This document shows, piece after piece, positions 43,202 to 51,971 of a stretch of DNA of 64,000 nt. Within the stretch, counting starts at the first letter, position 1. Each line of letters begins with the position of its first letter. The position numbers and the translations under genes are program-made. The notes under the pieces are model-generated. The model was not told the origin of the DNA, searched no databases, and was given only the letters and a program-made list of their open reading frames with translations. The DNA lies in contig DASW01000007.1 of the NCBI GenBank assembly GCA_002503985.1, positions 108,536 to 172,535 of the forward strand, in the 5' to 3' direction. This DNA is from Thermoplasmata archaeon UBA61 (GTDB lineage: Archaea; Thermoplasmatota; Thermoplasmata; Lutacidiplasmatales; UBA184).

Positions 43202-43547
43202 GCCGGAACCATCCGACCACCTTCGCCGCATACTCCTGACGGGGGATCTCGTCGGGTTCGCCAAGGACCAGGATCCGCAGAGGGTGGGAAGGGTCGAGAC
43301 TCTGGGCCATCGCCTTCATCTCGCGCAGGGAGACCAAGAGGTCCGCACCCCCGAAGCGCACGAGGGATGACGACCGGGAGGCAGTAGTGAGGGCTCCCGC
43401 CCTGGAAATCGGTGTTCCGCGGGCCATCCCGGTCGCCACCGAAGTCGTCGAGCGAGTCCTGCCATAAGAATCGAGTTTCCCCGATGAAGCGTGGAAGCTG
43501 CTCGGCGTCGAATCTCCGTTCAGATTCCGCCGGGTGAAGTAGCCCAA
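43158..43547 (-). CDS. Hypothetical protein antisense to integrase end
   Basis: A 129-residue frame in the 373-base gap between integrase and ATPase genes, overlapping the integrase 3' end by 44 bases. The N-terminal half is Ser/Thr/Arg-rich. The C-terminal half (RFGGADLLVSLREMKAMAQS ... RILVLGEPDEIP) has ordinary protein composition and a plausible alpha/beta pattern. No family recognised and no clear promoter. It may be real or chance. Confidence 0.35.
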   Translation of the reverse strand: MGYFTRRNLNGDSTPSSFHASSGKLDSYGRTRSTTSVATGMARGTPISRAGALTTASRSSSLVRFGGADLLVSLREMKAMAQSLDPSHPLRILVLGEPDEIPRQEYAAKVVGWFRLIVTPVDSARLGVH

Positions 43548-43574
43548 TAACCCCGAATCGGCGCTCGCCTATGC

Positions 43575-46500
43575 ATGGACAGCGGACCCGTCCATCGCGA
43601 ACTGTTGCTGCCGACGCCGACCAAGGACCCGCCCGAAATCCCGCCGCTCGTCTGGGCCTCGTCGACCCCGTTCTGGCTGGAGATCCACCGAGAGACGACC
43701 GGACGAGTGCGATACTCGCTCGGTTCCAGCTCCGTATCGGACCTCGAGGCGATGCTCGCCTGCCTCGAGAGCACGCGCCCCCGCTTGACGGGAGGCGCGC
43801 CGATCGAATGCTTCGCCGCGACGCTCGTTCCGGAAGGGGTCTATGCTCGGGCCGTACCCGTCCAGAAGCACCACCACCTGCCCATCCAGGTCCAACCCAA
43901 GGTGGACAGCGCGAGCTTCCTTCTGCGGACCCTCGGTTCGCGGACGCTGCGCGACCACGACGTACTCCTGCAGCTCCTATTTCGAAGGGTCCGAGGCTGG
44001 GAATCGAGTTTCTTCTCGCCCCTCTACGATACGGTCGCCCAGCGCCAGGCCCACCAGCTGAGGGGCCAGATGGAGGTTCGCCAGGGCGAAGCCGCCTATC
44101 ACGTCGAGCTGAGGACGAACATCAAGGGACCACAGCCGGAGGAGGCGCTGACCGCGCTCGGTGCCTGGCTGGGGCAGTGGACGACCACTGGGGGAGTGCC
44201 CTGGAGGCGGTGGAAGGTCATCCGCCCCAGGGCGGAGTGGGGATTCCACGCGGCTCTGGCCAGCCACGACCTCCGCCGATACTCGAGCAGGAAGGCCCGT
44301 CGGAACGTTTCCGGCACGGAGCTCGCGCATCTGCTCAGCATACCTTGGGCCACTCACCACCCGGAATGCTCCTACGCCGGGGCGCCTCGTAGCCAGCCGG
44401 CGCCAGAACTCGTCGTGCGTCCGTCCTCTTCCCCCAGCTCCCCCGCCGACGCGCGGCTCATGGTTGGGGTCAGCGGCTCTCGCCGGGTCACACTTCCGCG
44501 GGAATGGAACCACGTTGCCATACTTGGCAGGACCCAGTCGGGTAAGTCGACTCTCGCCCTCAATCTCGTCCTCCAGACGCTGAGAAAACACCCCAACTCC
44601 ACCGTCGTCGTGATCGAGCCCACCGGGACGCTGGTCGAGGGGATCGTGTCGCGACTTCCCCGCGAAATCGCCTTGGAGACCGTAGAGATCGACCCCGCCC
44701 ACGCCACCTTCCAGCAGGGTGACGCGACCATGGTCTCGGTCCCCCTCTCGTTGCTCCTGCCGCCGGAGCGGGCGGACGAATTGCCTTCGGTCCGCGATCG
44801 CTGGTCGGAGGCGCTCGCGGGCGACCTCCTCGCCGCGATCCGGAGCGCCTGGGGGGAGGAGAGCATCGGGGGCCGGGCCGAATTCGTCCTGCGCGCACTG
44901 GTGCAGGGCCTCGCACTCACGCCCGGCTCGAACCTGGTCGACGCCTACCACATCCTCACTTCGAAAACCGCGCTCCAGCGGTTTGTCAAGTCCGCGCCGC
45001 CCGGGCCGCTGAGAGACTTCCTCGAACACCACCTCCCTCGCCTCGACTACACGTTCACGATGTCGTCCCTCGACAAGGTCGGTAAGGTTGCAACCAATTC
45101 CCTCCTCCGGATCGCGCTCTGCCAGCGGAACCACGCGGTCTCGTTCGACCGGCTGCTCGGGCATCGCCTGCTCCTCCTGAACCTCTCCAAGGCCGCCCTG
45201 GGAGCGGACGGGGCGAACTTCCTGGGGGCGATCTACCTAACCCAGCTCTGGGCCGCCGTTCAGCGGAGCGGACGGCCGGATCGGCCGGTCTACCTGGTCC
45301 TCGACGAGGTCCACAACTACGCCGTCCCGGCGCTCGCCGACATGCTGAGCGAGGGGGCGAAGTTCGGGCTCCACGTCGTGGCCATCACCCAGTACCTCCA
45401 CCGGGTGCCGCTGAGGGTCCGGGCGGCCCTCCTGGGGAACGTCGACGCTTGGTTGCTCTTCTCCCTCGGGACGGAGGACATGGACGACGCGTGGAAGATC
45501 GTCAACGGGGAGACCCACGGGTGGCTACCTCAGGACCTCGTGGACGGGCTCCGGCCTTACGAAGTCGCGATGGCGGTGTCAGGAGACCTTCTGAAGCTGG
45601 GAACGCGCCCCAGCCCTCCTCCAGACGCGCAGGCGAACGACCTGAGGGACGTCGTGACGACGAGCTCTCGAAGGTATGCCCAGCCCGAGGACTCGGAGGC
45701 GTCGCCCTGGCTTGTGGGTCAGGAAATGGTTGAAGTCATACTCAGGGGGCTATCGATTCAGCCCAAGACACGCGAGGAGCTAGCCGCCGAGACTGCGCTG
45801 GCAGCAAATCGACTGGACGGAGCGCTCAGCGTCTCCATCACCTCTGGAGATATTGAACAAGAGCCGACTCACGGGAAGTTCCGCCTGACTTCCCGCGGAG
45901 ACTTCCACCTCCGGGCGCTCGAGTCGCGGAGGAACGAGGGGTCGGACCACTCTGACCTGCTAGCGGACGGCGTAGCCCCTCTTCAGGGTCTCCGGCCACG
46001 GGTCACGGCGCAGGGTGGAGTGCTCCCTCAGCCGGACGGCGTATTCGAATGGAACGGGCAGACCTACAATCTGGAGGTGGAGACGAGCAACTTGGTCAAG
46101 CACCCGGAACAGGTAGTCCGCAATCTTCGGAAGGCTCTGGCGATGGAACGACCGTGCCTCTTTGTAGTTCCGGACCGGGAAAGCGCCGGACAGCTCTTCC
46201 AAATCCTGGCCCGAGCCGCCCCCGAGGTTGCGCTTTGGAGGGAGTTCGGGCTGATGTGGAAGGAAGGGCCGGGAAAGTTCCTTCCCTACATCTCGGGCTC
46301 CGGGCAGCCATGGAGCTTCTTGATCGATGGAAGGGGGTCCGCGGGGGGTGTGGTTCCACCGAGCACAATCTTTCCCCAGGCCATCAGTTCGGCGGATTCG
46401 GACCTTTCCCGAGTGCACCTTCGTGTCAAACAACTCTTGGCCGAAGGCAAGTCAGAGGCGACCTTGCAAGACTTCGCCGATCTCTTCGGTCCTGGCCAGG

Positions 46501-46718
46501 GCGGTGTCCTCGAACGGCAGCGCCTTGGGATGGCCCTCATCGCCCTTGGTGTGAAGAGCCGAAGGGTCCGCACGGCGGACGGCCAGGAGCGCGTCTACGA
46601 CATCGGTCAACTGGCAGATTCGGTTGGCAGCTCACAAGACGGGGCTACGAGGCCCGCGGACCACAGTCGCAACGAAGGCGACAACGGGAACGATTCCGGG
46701 GTCGGACCGAACAACTGA
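43575..46718 (+). CDS. HerA/VirD4-like ATPase with C-terminal winged helix and nuclease-like domain
   Basis: This 1047-residue protein has an N-terminal domain of about 270 residues, then a HerA/TraD-type motor. Walker A is GRTQSGKST near 318, Walker B YLVLDEVHNYA near 573, and VVAITQYLHRV follows. This is the kind of ATPase that couples DNA to conjugation machinery or packages DNA. From about 720 a helix-turn-helix pattern appears (TREELAAETALAANRLDGAL). From about 815 there is a PD-(D/E)xK-like region: PDGVFEWNG, then LEVETSNLVKHPEQV and CLFVVPD. The nuclease call is inferred from the D...ExE pattern only. It is the largest gene of the putative element after the integrase. Confidence 0.75.
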   Translation: MDSGPVHRELLLPTPTKDPPEIPPLVWASSTPFWLEIHRETTGRVRYSLGSSSVSDLEAMLACLESTRPRLTGGAPIECFAATLVPEGVYARAVPVQKHHHLPIQVQPKVDSASFLLRTLGSRTLRDHDVLLQLLFRRVRGWESSFFSPLYDTVAQRQAHQLRGQMEVRQGEAAYHVELRTNIKGPQPEEALTALGAWLGQWTTTGGVPWRRWKVIRPRAEWGFHAALASHDLRRYSSRKARRNVSGTELAHLLSIPWATHHPECSYAGAPRSQPAPELVVRPSSSPSSPADARLMVGVSGSRRVTLPREWNHVAILGRTQSGKSTLALNLVLQTLRKHPNSTVVVIEPTGTLVEGIVSRLPREIALETVEIDPAHATFQQGDATMVSVPLSLLLPPERADELPSVRDRWSEALAGDLLAAIRSAWGEESIGGRAEFVLRALVQGLALTPGSNLVDAYHILTSKTALQRFVKSAPPGPLRDFLEHHLPRLDYTFTMSSLDKVGKVATNSLLRIALCQRNHAVSFDRLLGHRLLLLNLSKAALGADGANFLGAIYLTQLWAAVQRSGRPDRPVYLVLDEVHNYAVPALADMLSEGAKFGLHVVAITQYLHRVPLRVRAALLGNVDAWLLFSLGTEDMDDAWKIVNGETHGWLPQDLVDGLRPYEVAMAVSGDLLKLGTRPSPPPDAQANDLRDVVTTSSRRYAQPEDSEASPWLVGQEMVEVILRGLSIQPKTREELAAETALAANRLDGALSVSITSGDIEQEPTHGKFRLTSRGDFHLRALESRRNEGSDHSDLLADGVAPLQGLRPRVTAQGGVLPQPDGVFEWNGQTYNLEVETSNLVKHPEQVVRNLRKALAMERPCLFVVPDRESAGQLFQILARAAPEVALWREFGLMWKEGPGKFLPYISGSGQPWSFLIDGRGSAGGVVPPSTIFPQAISSADSDLSRVHLRVKQLLAEGKSEATLQDFADLFGPGQGGVLERQRLGMALIALGVKSRRVRTADGQERVYDIGQLADSVGSSQDGATRPADHSRNEGDNGNDSGVGPNN

Positions 46719-46913
46719 GCGCCCGGTACGCGCCGACCTTGTGCCGACGGTGCCGACGTGCCAGTGTATGAGGAAAGAGGGTACGTTCTATCGGCACAGC
46801 AGGGTCGACACAATCATCGGCACTGAATTCGGTCAGTGGTCTCGAATGGCTCAGGACTCGCCGACGGTTGTCGTCATGCGAGCGAATCGCCCGTGATCAC
46901 CTGCCTCCGCCAC

Positions 46914-46957
46914 GCGGGAGGGGCCCACGAACGAAGTGAGTGGGAGGGACCCGCGCC
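46914..46957. repeat. 44-bp dispersed repeat, copy 1
   Basis: A G-rich 44-base sequence (core ACGAAGTGAGTGGGAGGGAC) matching 49725-49768 at about 37 of 44 positions. Lies in a 253-base stretch with no convincing gene. Confidence 0.6.
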
Positions 46958-46971
46958 AAGCCGCCGGCTCG

Positions 46972-47235
46972 TTAGGGGAAAAACGCTCGCATATCCTTTC
47001 GCGAGACCTCAAGGATCCTCGCACCTGTCACGGCCAGAACAATCCCGACCGCCAGGATCGCGAAGAACGCTCCCACGTTGAACCCGGACGCATCGGGAAG
47101 GCATCCCGGGTCCGCGACGCACGCGTTGAAAACCGCGAGGGCTTCCACGCCCGCCGCGATGAAGATCAGACCGACCGCGAGAGTGACCTCTCCCGCGCCA
47201 CGGAACGCGAAGGCGGCTCGAACGTTCCCCGCCAT
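46972..47235 (-). CDS. Small membrane protein, two helices
   Basis: This 87-residue protein has two hydrophobic helices (about 17-37 and 55-75) with a loop containing two cysteines (NACVADPGCLPD) that is probably extracytoplasmic and may be disulfide-linked. A basic tail (RKDMRAFFP) follows. It starts 6 bases after the DUF932 stop, so the two are probably co-transcribed. Function unknown. Confidence 0.65.
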   Translation of the reverse strand: MAGNVRAAFAFRGAGEVTLAVGLIFIAAGVEALAVFNACVADPGCLPDASGFNVGAFFAILAVGIVLAVTGARILEVSRKDMRAFFP

Positions 47236-47241
47236 TGTCCC

Positions 47242-48117
47242 TCACGCGGGGGCGGTTGCCGCATCCGAAATGAGCAACGCGCTCGCTGCGGCCCGTTCGA
47301 ACCCCCGGGACCGCTCCGGGCTCACGCGCGGGCCAACCTCATGCGTAAGGATCTCGGTCGCAACCTGGTAGGCCGACCAGCGGGTGAGGAGCGCGTTGTG
47401 CGAGGCAGCTGCCTCCGCCCGCGCACCAATCGTGGTTGCGTAGACGCGGGGGAGCCCCGCCGCGATGAGCAAGGGTGTCACGTCCTCCGCGAGGACCTCA
47501 TCGCCCATCGCGTCCGCGTAGACCTGCAGCGCGTCCCGGAAGCGGCCCAGGATCGTGTGAATGGCCTTCTGGAGCATCGCCATCAGGTCCGTCTCCGAGG
47601 AGAGGTGGACCTCACGAAGCTCCACTAGGGAGTGCATTCCCGCATAGAGCTGGTTCGCGCAGGCGATCCGCACCCCCGTTCCCTCGGCCCGGACCGCCCA
47701 ACTCCCGTCCAGGCTGTTCATCACTCGGACGCCGGGATAGACGGACTCCCCCGGCGCGAGCTCGTACCGGGTCCCGACCACGAGTCGGACCTCCATCCGA
47801 CGTCCTCCCGCGAAGAGGCGGATCTGCTCGCGGGGGAACACGGGGGCGTTCGCGTCCAGGACGGGGCGTTCCAGGGCCTCCCCGATGGCATGGACAGCTT
47901 CCGCGACCTCGCGGTGCTGCACGAGCTGGTAGCGGTCGCTCACGATCGACACGACCTGGGAGGTGTCCTTACGGCGGACGCCCCGGTAGGCCTCGAGGGG
48001 CTCCCCCTGGGGTCCATGTACGGGGACCAGGTCATAGAGGGGAACCTGGTCGGGAGTGACCACGGTCTCGTACGGTCGGCGCAGGTTCTGGCTTTCGGTC
48101 GGGTTCGAGGCTATCAT
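47242..48117 (-). CDS. DUF932 phage/plasmid-like protein
   Basis: This 291-residue protein fits DUF932 (TIGR03299-like), found on phages, plasmids and integrated elements. Recognisable parts are YRGVRRKDTSQVVSIVSDRY near residue 44, VYPGVRVMNSLDGSWAVRAE near 128 and TGVRIACANQL near 151. Its biochemical role is unknown, though members are often near DNA replication or repair genes. It supports a mobile element origin for this region. Confidence 0.8.
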   Translation of the reverse strand: MIASNPTESQNLRRPYETVVTPDQVPLYDLVPVHGPQGEPLEAYRGVRRKDTSQVVSIVSDRYQLVQHREVAEAVHAIGEALERPVLDANAPVFPREQIRLFAGGRRMEVRLVVGTRYELAPGESVYPGVRVMNSLDGSWAVRAEGTGVRIACANQLYAGMHSLVELREVHLSSETDLMAMLQKAIHTILGRFRDALQVYADAMGDEVLAEDVTPLLIAAGLPRVYATTIGARAEAAASHNALLTRWSAYQVATEILTHEVGPRVSPERSRGFERAAASALLISDAATAPA

Positions 48118-48254
48118 CGTTGTCCTCGGTCACGAGGGACAACGAGGGAGCCTCGCCAGAGGACTAGGTCCCTCGAGACGCGAGGGCACGGCTCGCGAGG
48201 TCAGCAATCTGCGGCACCCGCCTCAGGGTTCAGGGCGTGCTCCGCGTCCTCTAT

Positions 48255-48400
48255 AGAAACAACGGGAACTCCGGACCGGAGCTGTCCTTCCGTGACCCCA
48301 AAGCACGCATAGAACTACGCCGCCTTGCGCCCGTCGCGCGCGAGCGTCTCGACCCGGCCCGGGGAGTCGCGACCGCCGCCCGCGCCACCTTCACGCGGGC
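48255..48400 (-). pseudogene. Decayed copy of the 236-residue family gene (RVK...FYA...GVP domain)
   Basis: On the minus strand the DNA reads RVKVARAAVATPRAG, then after a frame change ETLARDGRKAA, a TAG stop, and FYACFGVTEGQLRSGVP. This aligns well with the intact gene at 58282-58992 (RVKAARAVVSRTPG, DWTRAARFYARWGITERQV). The frameshift and in-frame stop show it is broken. The rest of the gap 48,118-48,404 shows no other gene. Confidence 0.65.
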
Positions 48401-48404
48401 GCGG

Positions 48405-49256
48405 TTAGGGACACGGTGAGTACGAGAATACCAAACCCGCGCCTGTGCTCGACGTCTGGGCGAGATCGTCGTATTGCCAGACGCCCCCGTTGGCAGGAAA
48501 CGTGTAGTTGTACCAGGCGTACGTCCCGTTGGCATAGTTCGCGCTGTTCGCTCCGCTGGGGTCGAGCGGAACCGAAATTGAATGGCCCTGCCACTCGAAA
48601 GGAGACGTCACGGGCCACCCTTGACTGAAATCTCGAACCACTTGGCCTTGGGTAGAGCCACAGGTATCGACCGTGCCTGTGGCCGCATGGAAATTCAGGT
48701 CGAACTGCGCCCCCACACCGCACGATAAGTAGGATGTGTTCTGGACCTGTTCGCAGAGTTGGCTGCCGTTCAATCCATTCAAGAGTCCAGTGTCCGAGAC
48801 AAGGTGAGAATACATCGGCCAAGACGTGGTCCCGCCATGACGCAACCCCTGCGCCGGACTTGCGGAGAAGTAAGCGACCATCGAGCTCAAGCAAGGAGTC
48901 TGAGCGCCGGGTCCTGACACGGACGCATTCGTCAGCGAGTAAACGGTCCAATTCTCGAATCCGACAATAAACGCCGTGACATTGCCGTCAGTCACAGGGG
49001 TATAGTTCAGCGAGACACTCAGGTTTCCCCCAGGTATCTTGCCCCAGATCACCACCTTGCCCGACACCAATCCGTGGTAAGGCGCGGCCGCAATAGCGCT
49101 CGGTACCCAGACTGTAACGTTGCCGAGACGTTGGTCGACCTGGCACTCCGTGTGCGAAAAGAATCCCCACCCTGGATGTCCTGTTATCGCTACGGCGAGA
49201 ACAAGAATCACTCCGACTACAACCCCGAGCACCGCGGAAGGTACCGAGGCGCGCAT
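48405..49256 (-). CDS. Secreted or anchored protein of unknown function
   Basis: This 283-residue protein has an N-terminal hydrophobic segment (about 6-24) and then a Ser/Thr/Asn-rich extracytoplasmic domain with many Asn-x-Ser/Thr sites and six or so cysteines. The start at 49256 was chosen because ATTATA lies about 30 bases upstream on that strand; an in-frame ATG six codons earlier is too close to the TATA box. No known family. It could be a small surface protein of the element. Confidence 0.72.
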   Translation of the reverse strand: MRASVPSAVLGVVVGVILVLAVAITGHPGWGFFSHTECQVDQRLGNVTVWVPSAIAAAPYHGLVSGKVVIWGKIPGGNLSVSLNYTPVTDGNVTAFIVGFENWTVYSLTNASVSGPGAQTPCLSSMVAYFSASPAQGLRHGGTTSWPMYSHLVSDTGLLNGLNGSQLCEQVQNTSYLSCGVGAQFDLNFHAATGTVDTCGSTQGQVVRDFSQGWPVTSPFEWQGHSISVPLDPSGANSANYANGTYAWYNYTFPANGGVWQYDDLAQTSSTGAGLVFSYSPCP

Positions 49257-49283
49257 CGTGGGGAAACGTAGCACAGGAGCCTG

Positions 49284-49289
49284 TATAAT
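49284..49289 (-). promoter_or_regulatory. TATA box of secreted protein gene
   Basis: ATTATA on the minus strand, about 30 bases before ATG 49256. Confidence 0.5.
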
Positions 49290-49307
49290 CGTGCCATCCA
49301 GGAAGGC

Positions 49308-49690
49308 TCACGCGGTCTGGCTCTCTCCTGACTCGTGGTCTGAGTCTTCCGGACCAGAAGCAGGAACACCCTGGCGGAACTGGGTCTCGGTGATGCCAAA
49401 GCTCGCGTAGAATCGCGCCGCCTTCACCCAGTCCCGCCGGAGGACCTCCTCCGCTCCGGGCGTGCCCGAAATCGCCGCCCGGGCCGCCTTGACGCGCCCG
49501 CGCAGGTCGCGCAGCCTCCCCTTCACGGCACGTTCGTCGGCTTCGCGAGAGTCGTCGGGGAGGCCGCTCGTGGTCTCCGAGACGCTGAACTGCCGGGCCG
49601 AAGTCGCAATCTCCTCCGCGTCCTCGTCTTCGTCCGGGCCGCCGAACGCGACCCGCGACTCGAACCGCGTTCGCGTCCGGGTCGCGCCGC
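49308..49690 (-). pseudogene. 5'-truncated paralogue of the 236-residue family gene
   Basis: The frame encodes FESRVAFGGPDEDEDAEE, then SGLPDDSREADERAVKGRL, then RVKAARAAISGTPG and DWVKAARFYASFGITETQF. It is clearly homologous to 58282-58992. Upstream, a TGA in frame cuts off the N-terminus and no ATG or good start exists, except a GTG at 49526 that would make a 72-residue protein. It is either a remnant or a shortened gene using that GTG. The upstream flank carries another small fragment (ETLASDGRDAA, about 49690-49720). Confidence 0.65.
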
Positions 49691-49724
49691 ATCACGCCCG
49701 TCGCTCGCGAGCGTCTCGGCCCGC

Positions 49725-49768
49725 GCGGGGGGGACCCGCGAGCGAAGCGAGGGGGGAGGACCCGCGCC
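49725..49768. repeat. 44-bp dispersed repeat, copy 2
   Basis: G-rich repeat with core AGCGAAGCGAGGGGGGAGGA, matching 46914-46957 at about 37 of 44 positions. It lies directly next to the truncated family gene. Confidence 0.6.
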
Positions 49769-49788
49769 GTCCGCGTGCCAGCGCGAAT

Positions 49789-51273
49789 CTAATGAGCCTG
49801 GCCGGACGCGCCGTCGGGCGGGGGCGTGGTTGGCGAAGGCTTCGCCCGACGCTTGCTCCGCGTCAGGACGACCACCACCACGGCTGCGGCCACGAGCAGC
49901 GCAACGAGTCCCCCGACGATGTAGTACCCCGTCACCCCGGGGAATCCGAAGAGCCCCCGGGATGATCCGCCACCGCACGCGGAGGTTGAAAAGGTCACGT
50001 TCAGCTTGGTCGGGCCGCCCGCAACGGTCACGTTCCCTGAGGAAGGGCACGCGGTGTGGTTCGTTTGGTTGCTGACGGTGAAAGGAAACGTCCCGTTCGT
50101 CTCCGGGAACGTGATCGAAGTGTTGGTGGACGAGAGAGTCGTTCCTCCCACGGTCGCCGACCAGTTCGTCCCGGTAGGGAGGCCGGACTCGTGCACGGTC
50201 AGCCGGAAAATCTGAGGTAGGATGGTGATGTTGTTCGTGTCCAAATCGGCGACATAGACGTTGTGATTGGCCGGGTCATACGCGCTTCCGAAAGGTTCTT
50301 GTTGGACGGCTTGGGTCAAGACAATTCGGTTGGTATCAGGGTCGATGACTGTCACGTTGGACGCGGGCTGACCTCCGATATGGTACCTGTCGGTTACATA
50401 GACGTAGCCATTGTACGGATCGTAGAGGGCGGACCCACATCCAGTGGCGATTGGGATTGTGGCAACTACCTCGTTGGTGGTTCCGTTCACTACACTGACG
50501 ACATTCGAAATGCCGGGCTGGTTCCCGTTCGTGCAAGCGTAAACGTCACCGTTCGAACCGGCGTACGCCACACCAGGGCCACCGCCTGATGGGTAAGCCT
50601 GCCCAACGACCCGATTGATTGTAGTGTTGATTACCGTCATGTTAGAGGGTATGGCATTTCCCTCGTTGGAAACGAACACCTTTCCGTTCGCCGGGTCGTA
50701 AGCGGCCCCATTCGGACCGGCTCCCACCGGAACGACTGCCACGACCGCGTTCCCATGGATCACGGTCACGTTGTCGCTGGTGAGGTCGGTCACGTAGATG
50801 TCGCCGTTCGCGGGGTCAAAGACCTGTACGTGGGGGGCGCAACCGGTTGGGCACCCGTAAGCAAGGAGAGGGATGGTCCATTGGACCTGATTGGTCGATG
50901 AGTTGATGGCGTAGACTCTGTAGACAGTCTCAGCGACGTAGACCATTCCGGTCGAGGAGTCTACCGCAAGCGTCCCGATTCCGAATGGCATCGGAATCCA
51001 CGCCACGACATGGTTCGTGGAGGTGTTGACCACGCTGATATTGCTCGAGCCGAAATTGGTTACGTAGAGAAGCCCGTTGACCGGATTGTACGCGACGCCG
51101 ATTGGGCCGGCTCCGACCGGGAATGTGACATTCGCCGGCACTGCAGAAGCGAGTGCCGACTGGGAATGAGTTGGGCCACTACGGAACTGGCTGACATTCG
51201 CGACGGAGGGTACCAGGACCGCAACGACAACAACGATCGCGAGCACGGTGAGGAGGCGGCGTGGCGGCTCCAC
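49789..51273 (-). CDS. YVTN-type beta-propeller surface protein
   Basis: This 494-residue protein has an N-terminal signal or anchor helix (about 7-25). About seven propeller repeats follow, of the form GAGPIGVAYNPVNGLLYVTN with VVNTSTNHVVAWIP between them. Residues about 355-430 form an Ig-like domain (PTGTNWSATVGGT). A C-terminal helix (about 447-470) and basic tail anchor it. YVTN propellers are common in archaeal surface layers and adhesins. It is likely exported and membrane-anchored; the ligand is unknown. Confidence 0.88.
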   Translation of the reverse strand: MEPPRRLLTVLAIVVVVAVLVPSVANVSQFRSGPTHSQSALASAVPANVTFPVGAGPIGVAYNPVNGLLYVTNFGSSNISVVNTSTNHVVAWIPMPFGIGTLAVDSSTGMVYVAETVYRVYAINSSTNQVQWTIPLLAYGCPTGCAPHVQVFDPANGDIYVTDLTSDNVTVIHGNAVVAVVPVGAGPNGAAYDPANGKVFVSNEGNAIPSNMTVINTTINRVVGQAYPSGGGPGVAYAGSNGDVYACTNGNQPGISNVVSVVNGTTNEVVATIPIATGCGSALYDPYNGYVYVTDRYHIGGQPASNVTVIDPDTNRIVLTQAVQQEPFGSAYDPANHNVYVADLDTNNITILPQIFRLTVHESGLPTGTNWSATVGGTTLSSTNTSITFPETNGTFPFTVSNQTNHTACPSSGNVTVAGGPTKLNVTFSTSACGGGSSRGLFGFPGVTGYYIVGGLVALLVAAAVVVVVLTRSKRRAKPSPTTPPPDGASGQAH

Positions 51274-51319
51274 GATTCTCTGAGGGCGTCACGCCGTATA
51301 CACTTGGCCGTGAATCGTG

Positions 51320-51415
51320 GCGTGCGGCCGCCGTGCGCCCGTCGCGCGCGAGCGTCTCGGCTGGGCCCGGGGGGGTTTCGCGACCACCGCCCGCACTGCC
51401 TTCACGAGGGTGGCT
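51320..51415 (-). pseudogene. Small fragment of the 236-residue family gene
   Basis: Reads VKAVRAVVAKPPRAQ and, after a frame change, ETLARDGRTAA. About 80 bases resemble the copy at 48,300-48,400. It joins the 3' end of the 189-residue membrane protein gene, whose stop lies inside it. Confidence 0.5.
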
Positions 51416-51971
51416 TGCCTCGAATCCGGAGTATAGTCCGTGGCCCACGACCGGATTGAGAGATGGTATGGACCTCCAATCCCGCGCCACGGGCGGATCC
51501 AAGAACCGCGTGAAATGCCTCCTGCGTGAGAGGGTTGTCCAGCGGATAGAGGGTTCGGATTTCGTGTTGCGCGAAGGGGTATGGCTGGCCGTTGGGCAAG
51601 GTGGGAGGCGAGAGCCACAGCGTGAGCTTTGCCTCGGGGTCGTTCCAGCGATAATCCTTGCTCCGACCTTTGGCATAAGCGAGACGAATCCCCGTAGCAG
51701 AAACCTCTAGCCGCACGGCGCCTGGCGAGAACATGAATATGGCTAGGGTGCACAGAAATCCGACCCCTACCAGGATGAGCGACGCCATTCCGATCGAGTA
51801 GAGGTTCGAGAAGAAGCCCGGTGTCGTCGCGATTACGCCAACTGCGATCGCGAGTAGAAGCACGAACCCTGCCGTGAAGATAATTTGGACGGTTCGAGAC
51901 CCCCCACGGTAGTCGTGTAGGGAAGCGACTGAAAGGTCGAAGACTGCGGAGGCGGCTGCTGATTCAGTCAT
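51402..51971 (-). CDS. Membrane protein with two helices, partner of giant surface protein
   Basis: This 189-residue protein has two helices (about 27-50 and 58-82) and a cytoplasmic C-terminal domain of about 100 residues. That domain (EVSATGIRLAYAKGRSKDYRW ... AFHAVLGSARGAGLEV) resembles PH-like membrane-associated domains. Its start overlaps the stop of the giant gene (ATGA), so it is translated with it. The last residues fall in a decayed repeat, so the C-terminus may have been altered. Confidence 0.72.
   Translation of the reverse strand: MTESAAASAVFDLSVASLHDYRGGSRTVQIIFTAGFVLLLAIAVGVIATTPGFFSNLYSIGMASLILVGVGFLCTLAIFMFSPGAVRLEVSATGIRLAYAKGRSKDYRWNDPEAKLTLWLSPPTLPNGQPYPFAQHEIRTLYPLDNPLTQEAFHAVLGSARGAGLEVHTISQSGRGPRTILRIRGKPPS

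Noticed and set aside
46624..46896. Plus-strand frame of 90 codons after the ATPase gene
   Set aside because: It overlaps the ATPase end in another frame and has no regular composition, promoter or motif.
49523..50050. Minus-strand 175-codon frame over the propeller gene 3' end and the truncated gene
   Set aside because: It runs in the wrong frame for both; only a short ETLASDGRDAA part resembles the repeat family.
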